A stretch of 9,916 nt of DNA from Sneathiella sp. (GCA_016765515.1 JAESPT010000240.1:1-9916); one strand, 5' to 3'; counted from the first letter of the stretch, positions 1-6,793 are shown. Made by a program: numbers and translations. The notes: generated from the sequence alone by a model not told the origin.

Positions 1-58
1 CAGAAATGATATGAAGAGCTTTGGTCCAAGGATATAGATCGGATAGAAAATCAGTCAT
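1..58 (-). CDS. hemJ: Protoporphyrinogen IX oxidase HemJ, N-terminal fragment (cut by window edge)
   Basis: Reading the minus strand from an ATG at 58-56 gives 19 codons, MTDFLSDLYPWTKALHIIS, before the window ends. The short acidic N-terminus followed by a tryptophan and KALHII is how HemJ (UPF0093) proteins begin, just ahead of their first membrane helix. HemJ is an integral membrane protein that oxidises protoporphyrinogen IX to protoporphyrin IX, the substrate of ferrochelatase. It starts two bases after the hemH stop codon, and an AAGGA Shine-Dalgarno-like sequence lies inside the 3' end of hemH (72-76 region), so it should be co-transcribed and perhaps translationally coupled with hemH. 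The call rests on few residues plus a very fitting context. Confidence 0.72.
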   Translation of the reverse strand, partial: MTDFLSDLYPWTKALHIIS

Positions 59-60
59 AT

Positions 61-1098
61 TTAAATTATATCCTTTTGCGCTAAGGCACAGGCTGTCAGA
101 GTTTTTGGGCAAATAGCCCGCCCGCACAGACTGCTGACCTCCCCTTTTACAAGATTTTTGACCAGGGAAGCCAGTCCGCCAATAAACGCAGGATGAAGAG
201 TTACAGTTGGAATGCGATAATAGGCAGGAACACCGCATTTTTCGGCAAGTTCAGCATATTCAATATCCAGCTCGACCAGGGTTTCCGAATGTTCTGAAAC
301 AAAAGCCACAGGAATGATCATAACAGCTTTTTTAGCGGCACCAGCCCGTTCAATTTCCTCATCCGTTGACGGTTTTATCCATTCAACAGGACCCACACGG
401 CTTTGATAACAAATTGAGTAATCAAGATTGGCAAGATCCAGTTTTTCAACAATCGCCGTGACGGATTGCTCGACTTGCCAGGGATAGGGATCTCCGGCAT
501 CAACAATTTTTTTAGGCAACCCGTGAGCGGAGAACAGCAAACGGGGCCTGTCTCCTTCTATTTTCTCAAGTCTTGACGAAATCAGATCCGCATAGGCGTC
601 AACAAATCCGGTATCCGTTGGATAACAGCATAAAGTCGAGGTTGGATCGGTCAATTTTGCCTTAGTTGCCTCAGTGAGCCATTCCTTTACCGACGATTCT
701 GTCGTTGTTGTGGAATATTGCGGATAGAGGGGGAGTAAAATCACTTCATCTGGATCAAAATTGGCAACTTCCCGGACGATTTCAGTGGCCCGTGGGTTCC
801 AATACCGCATGGCAATAAAGATTTTGTAATCATCGTCTTCACTTTCCAGAGCTTTTGCGAGAGCCGCCGCCTGCTTTATCGTTTGCGGCAATAAGGGTGA
901 TTTACCGCCAATTTTTTTATATATTTCCTGGGCAATGGGTGCACGTCGTTTTGAGATTAACTTGGCGACTAAATAGCGAAAGATTTTTGGCAGCCGAATA
1001 ATCGCTGGATCATTAAATAAATTAAACAGAAACGGCTCAACGGCGGCCAGGGTATCCGGACCTCCTAAATTAAATAGAACCATCGCTTTTCGCGCCAC
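61..1098 (-). CDS. hemH: Ferrochelatase (protoheme ferro-lyase)
   Basis: 345 residues, normal length for the family. It inserts Fe2+ into protoporphyrin IX to make protoheme, in the cytoplasm or at the inner membrane face. Visible signatures are the N-terminal LFNLGGPD (8-15), the metal-site histidine in SAHGLPKK (His192), and SEHSETLVELD with His270 and Glu272, matching the catalytic His/Glu pair of the family. The start is GTG at 1098, preceded by an AGAGGG-type ribosome site; an internal ATG at 1083 would cut off the conserved beta strand. Cysteines at 325, 330 and 337 near the C-terminus, plus Cys157/158 inside, resemble the ligands of the [2Fe-2S] ferrochelatases known from Caulobacter and mycobacteria; cluster binding here is inference. 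It lies 12 bases after hemE and 2 before hemJ. Confidence 0.96.
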   Translation of the reverse strand: MARKAMVLFNLGGPDTLAAVEPFLFNLFNDPAIIRLPKIFRYLVAKLISKRRAPIAQEIYKKIGGKSPLLPQTIKQAAALAKALESEDDDYKIFIAMRYWNPRATEIVREVANFDPDEVILLPLYPQYSTTTTESSVKEWLTEATKAKLTDPTSTLCCYPTDTGFVDAYADLISSRLEKIEGDRPRLLFSAHGLPKKIVDAGDPYPWQVEQSVTAIVEKLDLANLDYSICYQSRVGPVEWIKPSTDEEIERAGAAKKAVMIIPVAFVSEHSETLVELDIEYAELAEKCGVPAYYRIPTVTLHPAFIGGLASLVKNLVKGEVSSLCGRAICPKTLTACALAQKDII

Positions 1099-1110
1099 AG
1101 ACAGGCCCTC

Positions 1111-2154
1111 TTATTTTTTCCAGTTATGAAGTGTTTCCGCCAGAAGAGCGACATTTTCTGGCGGTGTTTGCGGAATAATACCATGTCCCAGATTAAATAT
1201 ATGGGCGCCGCCAGACAACTCTTCCAGGATCTGATGAATGCGATCAACCATGGCCTGACCGCCGATCACCAAGGAAATTGGATCAAGATTACCCTGAACA
1301 ACTACATGGGGCTGAATTTCACGCGCCGCCCATGGCAATGGGGTCGCCGTATCAAGGCTGACAGCGGTAACGCCTGTGGATTTTACAAAATCAATCAAGT
1401 TTCCGCCAACGCCTTTTGGAAAGCCAATGATCGGCAGATCCGGATGAATTTTCCGGATGGCATCTATGATTTTCCGGGTTGGTTCGATGACCCATTTTTT
1501 GAACTCAACATCAGGAAGAACGCCGGCCCAAGTGTCGAAAATCTGCAACACTTCAGCGCCGGCTTCAACCTGTTTTAACAAATATTCAGTGGTTGAGAAG
1601 ATCAGAATATCCATCAGTTTCTGAAAACCATCGGGATCGGAGTAAATCCATTTTTTGATGGCGACATAATCTTTGGAACCGCGCCCTTCGACCATATAGG
1701 TGGCGACCGTCCACGGAGCACCGGCAAATCCGATTAAGGTACAATGATCAGGCAGAGAAGAGCTCAGCCGGTTAACCGTCTCGTAAACAGGATTAAGTCT
1801 GTCGTGAATTTTTTCTACGGAAAGTCCCGCCAGCTCCTTTGCCGAGCTAATTGGATCGAGAACAGGTCCTTCGCCTTCCTTGTAGGCTAGTGGTTGTCCC
1901 AAGGCATCGGGGATCAGTAAAATATCAGCAAAGAGGATCGCGGCATCCAGGTCATAGCGCCGAAGGGGCTGGAGGGTCACTTCTTCGGCAAGAGAGGGAT
2001 TATAACAAAGATCGAGGAAAGACCCTGCATTAGCCCGGGTTTGTTTATATTCGGGAAGGTAGCGACCCGCCTGACGCATCAGCCAAAAAGGAGGACGATC
2101 CAGTTCTTGTTTATTTAATGCCTGTAACAAACGTTTCGTGGATGATGTTGTCAC
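1111..2154 (-). CDS. hemE: Uroporphyrinogen III decarboxylase
   Basis: 347 residues, typical for HemE. It removes four carboxyl groups from uroporphyrinogen III to give coproporphyrinogen III in the cytoplasm. The N-terminal signature RPPFWLMRQAGRYLPEY (20-36) carries the substrate-binding arginines Arg27 and Arg31; FADILLIPDALG (75-86) contains the key Asp77; FAGAPWTVATYM (143-154) contains the conserved active-site Tyr153; NLGHGI near the C-terminus is also typical. The start is GTG at 2154 with an AGGAAAG ribosome site about nine bases upstream. It is the first gene of a hemE-hemH-hemJ operon reading leftward, and its promoter must lie in the adjacent origin region. Adjacency of hemE to the origin is a known alphaproteobacterial trait. 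Confidence 0.97.
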   Translation of the reverse strand: MTTSSTKRLLQALNKQELDRPPFWLMRQAGRYLPEYKQTRANAGSFLDLCYNPSLAEEVTLQPLRRYDLDAAILFADILLIPDALGQPLAYKEGEGPVLDPISSAKELAGLSVEKIHDRLNPVYETVNRLSSSLPDHCTLIGFAGAPWTVATYMVEGRGSKDYVAIKKWIYSDPDGFQKLMDILIFSTTEYLLKQVEAGAEVLQIFDTWAGVLPDVEFKKWVIEPTRKIIDAIRKIHPDLPIIGFPKGVGGNLIDFVKSTGVTAVSLDTATPLPWAAREIQPHVVVQGNLDPISLVIGGQAMVDRIHQILEELSGGAHIFNLGHGIIPQTPPENVALLAETLHNWKK

Positions 2155-2180
2155 GGTGTCACTTTCCTAAAAAGTTATCC

Positions 2181-2207
2181 CTTACTATATATCTATTTAA
2201 TAATAGG
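2181..2207. other. AT-rich candidate DNA unwinding element of oriC
   Basis: This block is almost entirely A and T (for example ACTATATATCTATTTAATAA) and lies beside a pair of minus-strand DnaA boxes at 2218-2236. Boxes next to an AT-rich tract are the usual layout of a duplex-opening site. It also lies just upstream of hemE, so part of it could instead be the hemE promoter. Function is inferred from composition and position only. Confidence 0.5.
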
Positions 2208-2217
2208 TTGTAGTTGT

Positions 2218-2236
2218 TGTGGATGCCTGTGGATAA
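2218..2236 (-). promoter_or_regulatory. Pair of minus-strand DnaA boxes, one exact
   Basis: On the minus strand, 2236-2228 reads TTATCCACA, an exact consensus DnaA box, and 2226-2218 reads GCATCCACA, with two mismatches. They share orientation and are separated by one base. They are the boxes nearest the AT-rich block, so they are the best candidates for loading DnaA for strand opening. Confidence 0.7.
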
Positions 2237-2505
2237 CGGGGATGATTTTTCATACACATTCTTTACAAGATTTCTGGGGATAAAATCCAGTAGTTATGTG
2301 GAATTTGGATAAGTCTCGTACAAGCTCTGATTTTCCAGTGGTCTAATTATGGGGAATATGGGGATAACTTTAAAAGGAGTGGCCTCCAGAAACTTTTCCC
2401 CATAATACAAAAACGCTGATTTCACTTATTCACGGGATGAAGAAAATCTGTAGGAATCAGATAAAGATGGGGATTAAATATTTTGAGTTGCGCCCCTGAC
2501 CCGTG

Positions 2506-2532
2506 TTATCCCTGTTATTCCCGTTATTCACA
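2506..2532 (+). repeat. Three contiguous 9-bp DnaA-box-like repeats
   Basis: Three 9-mers lie head to tail without spacers: TTATCCCTG (2506-2514), TTATTCCCG (2515-2523) and TTATTCACA (2524-2532). The last is an exact TTATNCACA box and the first two are degenerate. The array ends about 20 bases before the ppsR start, so DnaA bound here could also affect ppsR transcription. The repeat is seen directly; the DnaA role is inferred. Confidence 0.68.
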
Positions 2533-2552
2533 ACCCGTACCAGGTGCCGTTT

Positions 2553-3365
2553 ATGACCCAGTTCCATCTCCATCTCGTCTCAGATTCAACGGGGGAAACG
2601 CTGCAATCCATGGCGAAAGCCGCTTTGGTCCAATTTGAAAAAGCAGAACCATTTGAACATGTCTGGTCGATGACAAGAACCCTTAGACAGTTGGATGATA
2701 TCCTTGATTCCATTGAGAAAAATCCGGGTCTTGTTCTTTTTACCCTGGTCAATAAAGATATGCGCCGGGTTCTTGAAAAAGGCTGCGCCAAATTAAAATC
2801 GCCCTGCGTTTCCATGCTGGATCCGGTGATGGCGGCGTTTTCGCGTTATCTGGGACAGGAAAGTCGCGGACTGCCGGCCCGCCAACATATACTGGATCAG
2901 GAATATTTCGAACGTATTGAAGCCCTCAATTATACCATGGCCCATGATGATGGCCTGATGCCTGAAGGTCTTAATGATGCGGATGTTGTTTTGGTGGGAG
3001 TCTCCCGTACGTCAAAAACACCAACGTCTTTTTATCTGGCACATCGTGGAATAAAAACGGCGAATGTCCCCATCGTCCTGGGATGCCCCCTGCCCGATCA
3101 GCTTTTCAGTTTGGTAAAACCGCTTGTTGTTGGATTAACCACCAGTCCGGAAAGATTGTCACAGATCCGCAAAAACCGGCTTCTATCCTTAAAAGAGACT
3201 CAGGATACAAGTTATGTGGACATTGAACGCATCAAGGAAGAGGTGATCACCGCCCGCAAGATGTGCACAAAATATGGCTGGCCGATCATTGATGTATCCC
3301 GCCGATCTGTGGAGGAAACAGCGGCTCAAATCATTACCCTTAATAACCGCGGCTCTATTAGCTAG
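2553..3365 (+). CDS. ppsR: Pyruvate, phosphate dikinase regulatory protein (DUF299, PPSR/PDRP family)
   Basis: 270 residues from ATG at 2553. I prefer this start because AGGTG (2542-2546) lies six bases upstream; an in-frame GTG at 2544 is possible (273 residues) but has no ribosome site. Members are bifunctional: an ADP-dependent Ser/Thr kinase that inactivates pyruvate phosphate dikinase or PEP synthase, and a Pi-dependent phosphorylase that reactivates it. Signatures are FHLHLVSDSTGETL at the N-terminus, YFERIEALNYTMAHDDG around 118-134, and the P-loop-like GVSRTSKT (149-156) for nucleotide binding, followed by LAHRGIKTANVPIVLG. The ortholog is the known origin-flanking gene RP001 of Rickettsia. 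It leads the rightward operon; maf follows after 17 bases. Whether the target is the dikinase or PEP synthase cannot be told here. Confidence 0.94.
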   Translation: MTQFHLHLVSDSTGETLQSMAKAALVQFEKAEPFEHVWSMTRTLRQLDDILDSIEKNPGLVLFTLVNKDMRRVLEKGCAKLKSPCVSMLDPVMAAFSRYLGQESRGLPARQHILDQEYFERIEALNYTMAHDDGLMPEGLNDADVVLVGVSRTSKTPTSFYLAHRGIKTANVPIVLGCPLPDQLFSLVKPLVVGLTTSPERLSQIRKNRLLSLKETQDTSYVDIERIKEEVITARKMCTKYGWPIIDVSRRSVEETAAQIITLNNRGSIS

Positions 3366-3382
3366 GGATACGACAGAACATT

Positions 3383-4012
3383 ATGACATCAGAAAATTCA
3401 CCAACTGTTAACGCGGCTCCGTCCGTTATTCTGGCCTCTTCCAGTAAATCCCGGGAAACTCTGCTGCGAAATGCAGGACTGAACTTTGAAATTGCCCCAG
3501 CTAGTGTTGACGAAGAGGAAATGAAACATTCCATGCAGGCCGCTGGGGCGAGCGCTGCCGAGACAGCGGTTGCTTTGGCGGAATTAAAAGCGATTCGCAT
3601 TTCCAGGCATTTTCCCGATCATTATATTATCGGGGCGGATCAGATGCTGGAATGCGGATCTCTGTGGTTTGATAAGCCCATCGATAAAGAACATGCCAGG
3701 GCGCATCTGACAACCTTGCGCGGAAAAACCCACAAATTGCAAAATGCTGTTTGTGTTGTAAAGACCAGCGCGGTTATTTGGCATCATGTGAATGAAGCCA
3801 GAATGAACATGCGCAAATTCAGCGATGACTTTCTCGATCAGTATATGGAGATGGCTGGAGATGACATCTTGTTGTCTGTTGGTGCCTATCAATTGGAAGG
3901 TGTCGGGGCTCAGTTGTTCAACAAGGTTGATGGAGATTTCTTTTCCATTCTTGGTTTACCTCTTCTGCCCCTTCTTGATTTTCTTCGAGGTCATAAGGTT
4001 GTCGTTGCATGA
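3383..4012 (+). CDS. maf: Maf family nucleotide pyrophosphatase (YceF-like)
   Basis: 209 residues, slightly long because of about 13 extra N-terminal residues. Maf proteins hydrolyse non-canonical or surplus nucleoside triphosphates to monophosphates (m7GTP for the YceF branch; dTTP/UTP for the YhdE branch). Family features are VILASSSKSR (15-24, replacing the usual ASxSPRR), GADQ (84-87) with the acidic catalytic residue Asp86, DKP (97-99), and GAYQLEGVGAQLF (167-179) followed by GDFFSILGLPL. GADQ rather than GADT and the overall layout look more like YceF, so m7GTP is the better guess, at low certainty. The ribosome site is weak (AGGGA, 14 bases upstream). The stop TGA overlaps the aroE ATG by four bases (ATGA, 4009-4012), implying translational coupling. 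Confidence 0.92.
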   Translation: MTSENSPTVNAAPSVILASSSKSRETLLRNAGLNFEIAPASVDEEEMKHSMQAAGASAAETAVALAELKAIRISRHFPDHYIIGADQMLECGSLWFDKPIDKEHARAHLTTLRGKTHKLQNAVCVVKTSAVIWHHVNEARMNMRKFSDDFLDQYMEMAGDDILLSVGAYQLEGVGAQLFNKVDGDFFSILGLPLLPLLDFLRGHKVVVA

Positions 4013-4860
4013 ATAAAACCGCCGGTGTCATGGGGTTTCCCATATCCCATTCTCTTTCCCCGCGTCTACACGGATATTGGATCAAAAAATATGGATTGGA
4101 CGCTTCCTACAAAGCGCGGGAAGTGAAACCGGAAGATCTGGAGAAAACTTTGCGGGACCTCCCTAAAAAGTGCGCTTCTGATAACGAAATTTTTCGATGA
4201 ACCAATCTCACCATACCGCTAAAAGAAACCGCGCTGGATATTGTTGATATTCTGGAACCATCGGCACAGGTAATTGGTGCCGTAAATACCATTGTGGTGA
4301 CAGATGACGGAAAACTAATCGGTAGAAATACCGACGGGGTTGGATTCCGGGATTCTCTTGCGGAACATGTGGATATCAGCAGGTTTAAAAGCGGAACTGT
4401 GCTTGTCCTTGGGGCCGGCGGGGCAGCAAAAGCCATTGTTCATGCGGCAACAGAGATGGGCTTTTCAAAAATTCTGTTGTGTAACCGAACACGGACGCGG
4501 GCGGACCAATTGGCCCATCATGTTGGCGGTAACACAGAGGTTCTTGATTGGGATAATCGCGGCGATGTGTTGGGGCAGGTTGATTTGCTGGTCAATACAA
4601 CCAGTCTGGGTATGACCGGGCAAGCGGCGCTTATCATGCCGCTTGAAGGCCTTAAAAAAGAGGCTGTTGTGACCGATATCGTTTATGTTCCGTTGGAGAC
4701 GGATTTGCTTCGATCTGCCCGGGAAAAGGGTCATGTGGCCGTGGATGGACTGGGGATGTTGCTGCATCAGGCGAAAGCCGGTTTTGAAGCGTGGTTTGGC
4801 GTAAAACCGGAGGTCGACAAGGATCTCAGGGATTTTGTATTAAAAGGACTGAAAAAATAA
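4009..4860 (+). pseudogene. aroE: Shikimate dehydrogenase, interrupted by an in-frame TGA at codon 64
   Basis: One continuous frame encodes a full-length AroE (283 codons plus stop) except for TGA at 4198-4200. AroE reduces 3-dehydroshikimate to shikimate with NADPH. Before the stop: MGFPISHSLSPRLHGYW, the shikimate-binding N-terminus. After it: TNLTIPLKE with catalytic Lys72, GAVNT (Asn93), GRNTDGVGF with catalytic Asp109, the NADP loop GAGGAAKA (135-142), NRTRTRAD, and [14 protein letters not shown]. Spacing between the N-terminal motif and Lys72 is about six residues longer than in E. coli, the excess being CASDNEI just before the stop. The 63-residue product would lack both catalytic residues. 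Restart at GTG 4294 would lose the substrate domain. Intact downstream sequence suggests a recent lesion or a base error; maf ends in TGA, so reassignment of TGA is unlikely. Confidence 0.85.
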
Positions 4861-5459
4861 TGGCAATAACGCTCCTTGGTCTGACCGGATCCATCGGTAT
4901 GGGAAAATCTACTGTCGGCAAGATGTTCGAAAAACAGGGAATTCCTGTTTATAATGTGGATGCAGAAATTCATAAACTCTATGACGTTGGCGGCGCAGCC
5001 GTTGCACCGATAAAGACCGAATTTCCGGACGCTGTCATTGATGGGCGGGTTGATCGACCCAGTTTAAGCAAGCTTGTTGTCGGCAATGAAGACGCTATAA
5101 AACGCCTCGAAAAAATTGTTCATCCGCTGGTTGGCCTGGATCGATCCAATTTCATTTCGGATGCGGAAGAAGAGGGCCATTGGATGATTGTCCTGGATGT
5201 TCCTCTAATTTTCGAGACTGGCGGCGAAAAGAATTTTGATAAAATCGTTGTGGTCAGTGCGCCTAAGGAAATCCAGCGCACTCGCGTCCTTAAACGGGAT
5301 GATATGAGCGCGGAGAAGTTCGAATCCATTCTCGCACGTCAGACACCGGACGCGGAAAAACGGGAAAGAGCAGATTTTGTCATTAATACCAATTGCACGG
5401 AAGAAGAGACCTACGGCCAAGTGAAAAGTTTGATTCGTGAATTAAAGGAAGACGCTTAA
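4860..5459 (+). CDS. coaE: Dephospho-CoA kinase
   Basis: 199 residues, standard length. It phosphorylates the 3'-OH of dephospho-CoA with ATP, the last step of CoA synthesis, in the cytoplasm. The N-terminal [14 protein letters not shown] holds the P-loop (GSIGMGKS, 10-17). VDAEIHKLY (33-41) carries the conserved Asp34, and [12 protein letters not shown] (110-121) and [19 protein letters not shown] (143-161, lid region) are family signatures. The start is the ATG at 4860, whose A is also the last base of the aroE TAA; AAGGA (4844-4848) lies 11 bases upstream inside aroE. A longer in-frame reading from 4791 overlaps aroE and lacks family similarity, so I reject it. The gene is intact, so the aroE lesion does not disrupt it, though polarity on its translation is possible. 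Confidence 0.96.
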   Translation: MAITLLGLTGSIGMGKSTVGKMFEKQGIPVYNVDAEIHKLYDVGGAAVAPIKTEFPDAVIDGRVDRPSLSKLVVGNEDAIKRLEKIVHPLVGLDRSNFISDAEEEGHWMIVLDVPLIFETGGEKNFDKIVVVSAPKEIQRTRVLKRDDMSAEKFESILARQTPDAEKRERADFVINTNCTEEETYGQVKSLIRELKEDA

Positions 5460-5461
5460 CT

Positions 5462-6130
5462 ATGCGTGAGATTGCGCTGGATACAGAAACAACAGGTTTT
5501 GATCCCTCCACCGGAGACCGGATCGTCGAAATCGGCTGTGTTGAGATGGAAAATTTTGTCGCCACCGGCCGGATTTTTCATAAATATATCAATCCAGAGC
5601 GCGATATGCCCGAAGGGGCGTTTAAAGTGCATGGTTTGAGCCGAGAATTTTTGAAAGGCCACAATGTCATTGCCGCCGAAATGGATGGGTTTCTTGATTT
5701 TATCGGTGATTCCAAGCTGGTGATCCATAACGCGGCCTTTGATATGAAATTCATCAATGCCGAACTGATCCGTCTCAAACGTCCCCCTCTTTCCATGGGC
5801 CAATCCATTGATACAGTGGCCTTGGCCCGGAAAATGTTCCCCGGCGCACAGGCTAGTCTAGATGCGCTCTGTCGTCGGTTTAAAATCGACAATACTGCCC
5901 GGACCAAACATGGGGCACTGCTCGATGCGGAACTGCTCGCAGAAGTCTACTTGGAGCTTAGAGGCGGCCGGCAACGAGGGCTTTCCCTGGCAGCTGAAGG
6001 CTCGGACAAGTCTTTTCAGGTGGCGAAATCTGTGGCCCGCGCCCCGCGGCCTCATGCACCTAGTGCCGATGAACTTGAAAATCACACCGCTTTTTTGGGA
6101 AAAATGAAAGAGCCGATCTGGAATAGATAA
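5462..6130 (+). CDS. dnaQ: DNA polymerase III epsilon subunit (3'-5' proofreading exonuclease)
   Basis: 222 residues, usual for alphaproteobacterial DnaQ. The subunit removes misincorporated bases within the polymerase III core. The DEDDh exonuclease motifs are complete: DTET (7-10; Asp7, Glu9), HNAAFDMKF (89-97; Asp94), and KHGALLDAELLAEVYLEL (149-166; His150, Asp155). After the catalytic domain, QRGLSL (171-176) fits the QxxLxL beta-clamp-binding pattern, then a proline- and alanine-rich linker leads to a short C-terminal segment that in E. coli contacts the polymerase subunit. ATG at 5462 comes two bases after the coaE stop, with an AAGGAAGA ribosome site in coaE. It is the last gene of the rightward cluster; I see no clear terminator in 6131-6193. 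Confidence 0.96.
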   Translation: MREIALDTETTGFDPSTGDRIVEIGCVEMENFVATGRIFHKYINPERDMPEGAFKVHGLSREFLKGHNVIAAEMDGFLDFIGDSKLVIHNAAFDMKFINAELIRLKRPPLSMGQSIDTVALARKMFPGAQASLDALCRRFKIDNTARTKHGALLDAELLAEVYLELRGGRQRGLSLAAEGSDKSFQVAKSVARAPRPHAPSADELENHTAFLGKMKEPIWNR

Positions 6131-6193
6131 TAAGGTATTAGTTGTATAAAATTTTTTCTAGGCAATAGAATAATATTTATCCGACAATTATCT

Positions 6194-6793
6194 TTAATTA
6201 AGCGTTCTGACAAATTCCAGTTTTTCACCATTTCGAAAACCACAATCTTTTGTAAAGGCAGTCTTTTTCCATCCAGCTTTCTTGAACAAACTTGTTGGTT
6301 TTGTTTCTATTATTGGTGCTGAAATGCCGGGTAGATATTTTAATTTTTCCTTGAAAGCTACTTGGTTAGTGAATGGATAGGTTACTATATTTACCATACC
6401 AGGTTTGACATCGAAAGGCATGACGCTTAGACAATATTGTATGTGGCTATACCGGTAACCGGCAACAATTTCATTTGTATATCCTTTGAGAAAATAGGTA
6501 CCCGGTTCAAGTAGTACGAATTTTCCATATTTCTTTTGGTTAAACTCGAAATATTGATCTCCTATATAGCAACCGCTACAGGAAGTTATTGGCTTACCAA
6601 TAATGGTTTGCTTAGATAAATCGATATGAAATAGTATGAAAGAGTTAATTTGTGTGCTCTTCAAATTTGGAAAAGCTACAAGCCCTTTCTTATTATTTGA
6701 ATCAAACTTAAGTTCATTGATGGGTATCGAAGAGACGCAAGAAGATAGTAGAAATAAACTCAATATCAAAACAATTCTAAAACTAAAAATCAT
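6194..6793 (-). CDS. Hypothetical lipoprotein, AT-rich, family not recognised
   Basis: 199 residues from ATG at 6793, chosen because GGAG (6800-6803) lies six bases upstream; a TTG at 6805 overlaps that site. The N-terminus is a lipoprotein signal: one Arg, a hydrophobic run (IVLILSLFLL), then the lipobox LSSC with Cys19. Valine at +2 implies outer-membrane sorting. The mature part has no repeats or further helices and looks beta-rich. It contains CSGCYIGDQYFEF, LLEPGTYFLKG and MPFDVKPGMVNIVTYPF; the pairing of an LxPGTYxLKG stretch with a later KPGxVNxV stretch recalls small DUF2846-like lipoproteins, a weak resemblance only. Base composition is clearly lower in GC than its neighbours (hand counts of two 60-base lines: 28% and 37%). 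It separates dnaQ from secB and looks like an acquired gene. Confidence 0.82.
   Translation of the reverse strand: MIFSFRIVLILSLFLLSSCVSSIPINELKFDSNNKKGLVAFPNLKSTQINSFILFHIDLSKQTIIGKPITSCSGCYIGDQYFEFNQKKYGKFVLLEPGTYFLKGYTNEIVAGYRYSHIQYCLSVMPFDVKPGMVNIVTYPFTNQVAFKEKLKYLPGISAPIIETKPTSLFKKAGWKKTAFTKDCGFRNGEKLEFVRTLN

Larger units (their letters stand above)
2155..2552. other. oriC: Probable chromosomal replication origin (oriC)
   Basis: A stretch of about 400 bases without a convincing gene, between divergent hemE and ppsR, the pair that brackets the origin in Caulobacter and Rickettsia. It has an AT-rich block at 2181-2207 and many 9-mers like the DnaA box TTATNCACA. Exact matches are 2228-2236 (minus strand, TTATCCACA) and 2524-2532 (plus strand, TTATTCACA). 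One-mismatch boxes are 2275-2283, 2304-2312 and 2359-2367 (minus) and 2426-2434 (plus). Weaker ones are 2218-2226 (minus), 2506-2514 and 2515-2523 (plus). The region must also hold the promoters of both flanking operons, which I could not locate with confidence. I found no TTAA-N7-TTAA CtrA site. Origin activity is inferred from context and box density. Confidence 0.88.

Noticed and set aside
2155..2552. CtrA binding sites (TTAA-N7-TTAA) in the origin
   Set aside because: TTAA occurs at 2197, 2370 and 2474, but none has a partner at the required spacing.
2528..2815. Minus-strand open frame of 95 codons over the ppsR start
   Set aside because: It is antisense to clearly coding ppsR and has no family-like features.
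4185..4196. Inverted repeat CGAAATTTTTCG in aroE as a transposon footprint
   Set aside because: Five-base arms are too short to be meaningful, and there is no target duplication around the insertion.
4198..4260. TGA in aroE read as selenocysteine
   Set aside because: No bacterial SECIS-like hairpin is apparent just after the TGA, and the position is normally glycine, not cysteine or selenocysteine.
4170..4270. Frameshift rather than nonsense mutation in aroE
   Set aside because: Both parts are in the same frame, and the alternative frames over this stretch give no AroE-like sequence.
4791..4859. Extended N-terminus for coaE starting inside aroE
   Set aside because: The extra residues overlap aroE in another frame and precede the normal CoaE start; the ATG at 4860 fits family length.
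4009..5459. Alternative genetic code with TGA as tryptophan
   Set aside because: maf ends in a functional-looking TGA that overlaps the aroE start, and tryptophan is not expected at aroE codon 64.
6131..6193. Terminator between dnaQ and the lipoprotein gene
   Set aside because: A T-run is present but no GC-bearing stem precedes it on either strand.
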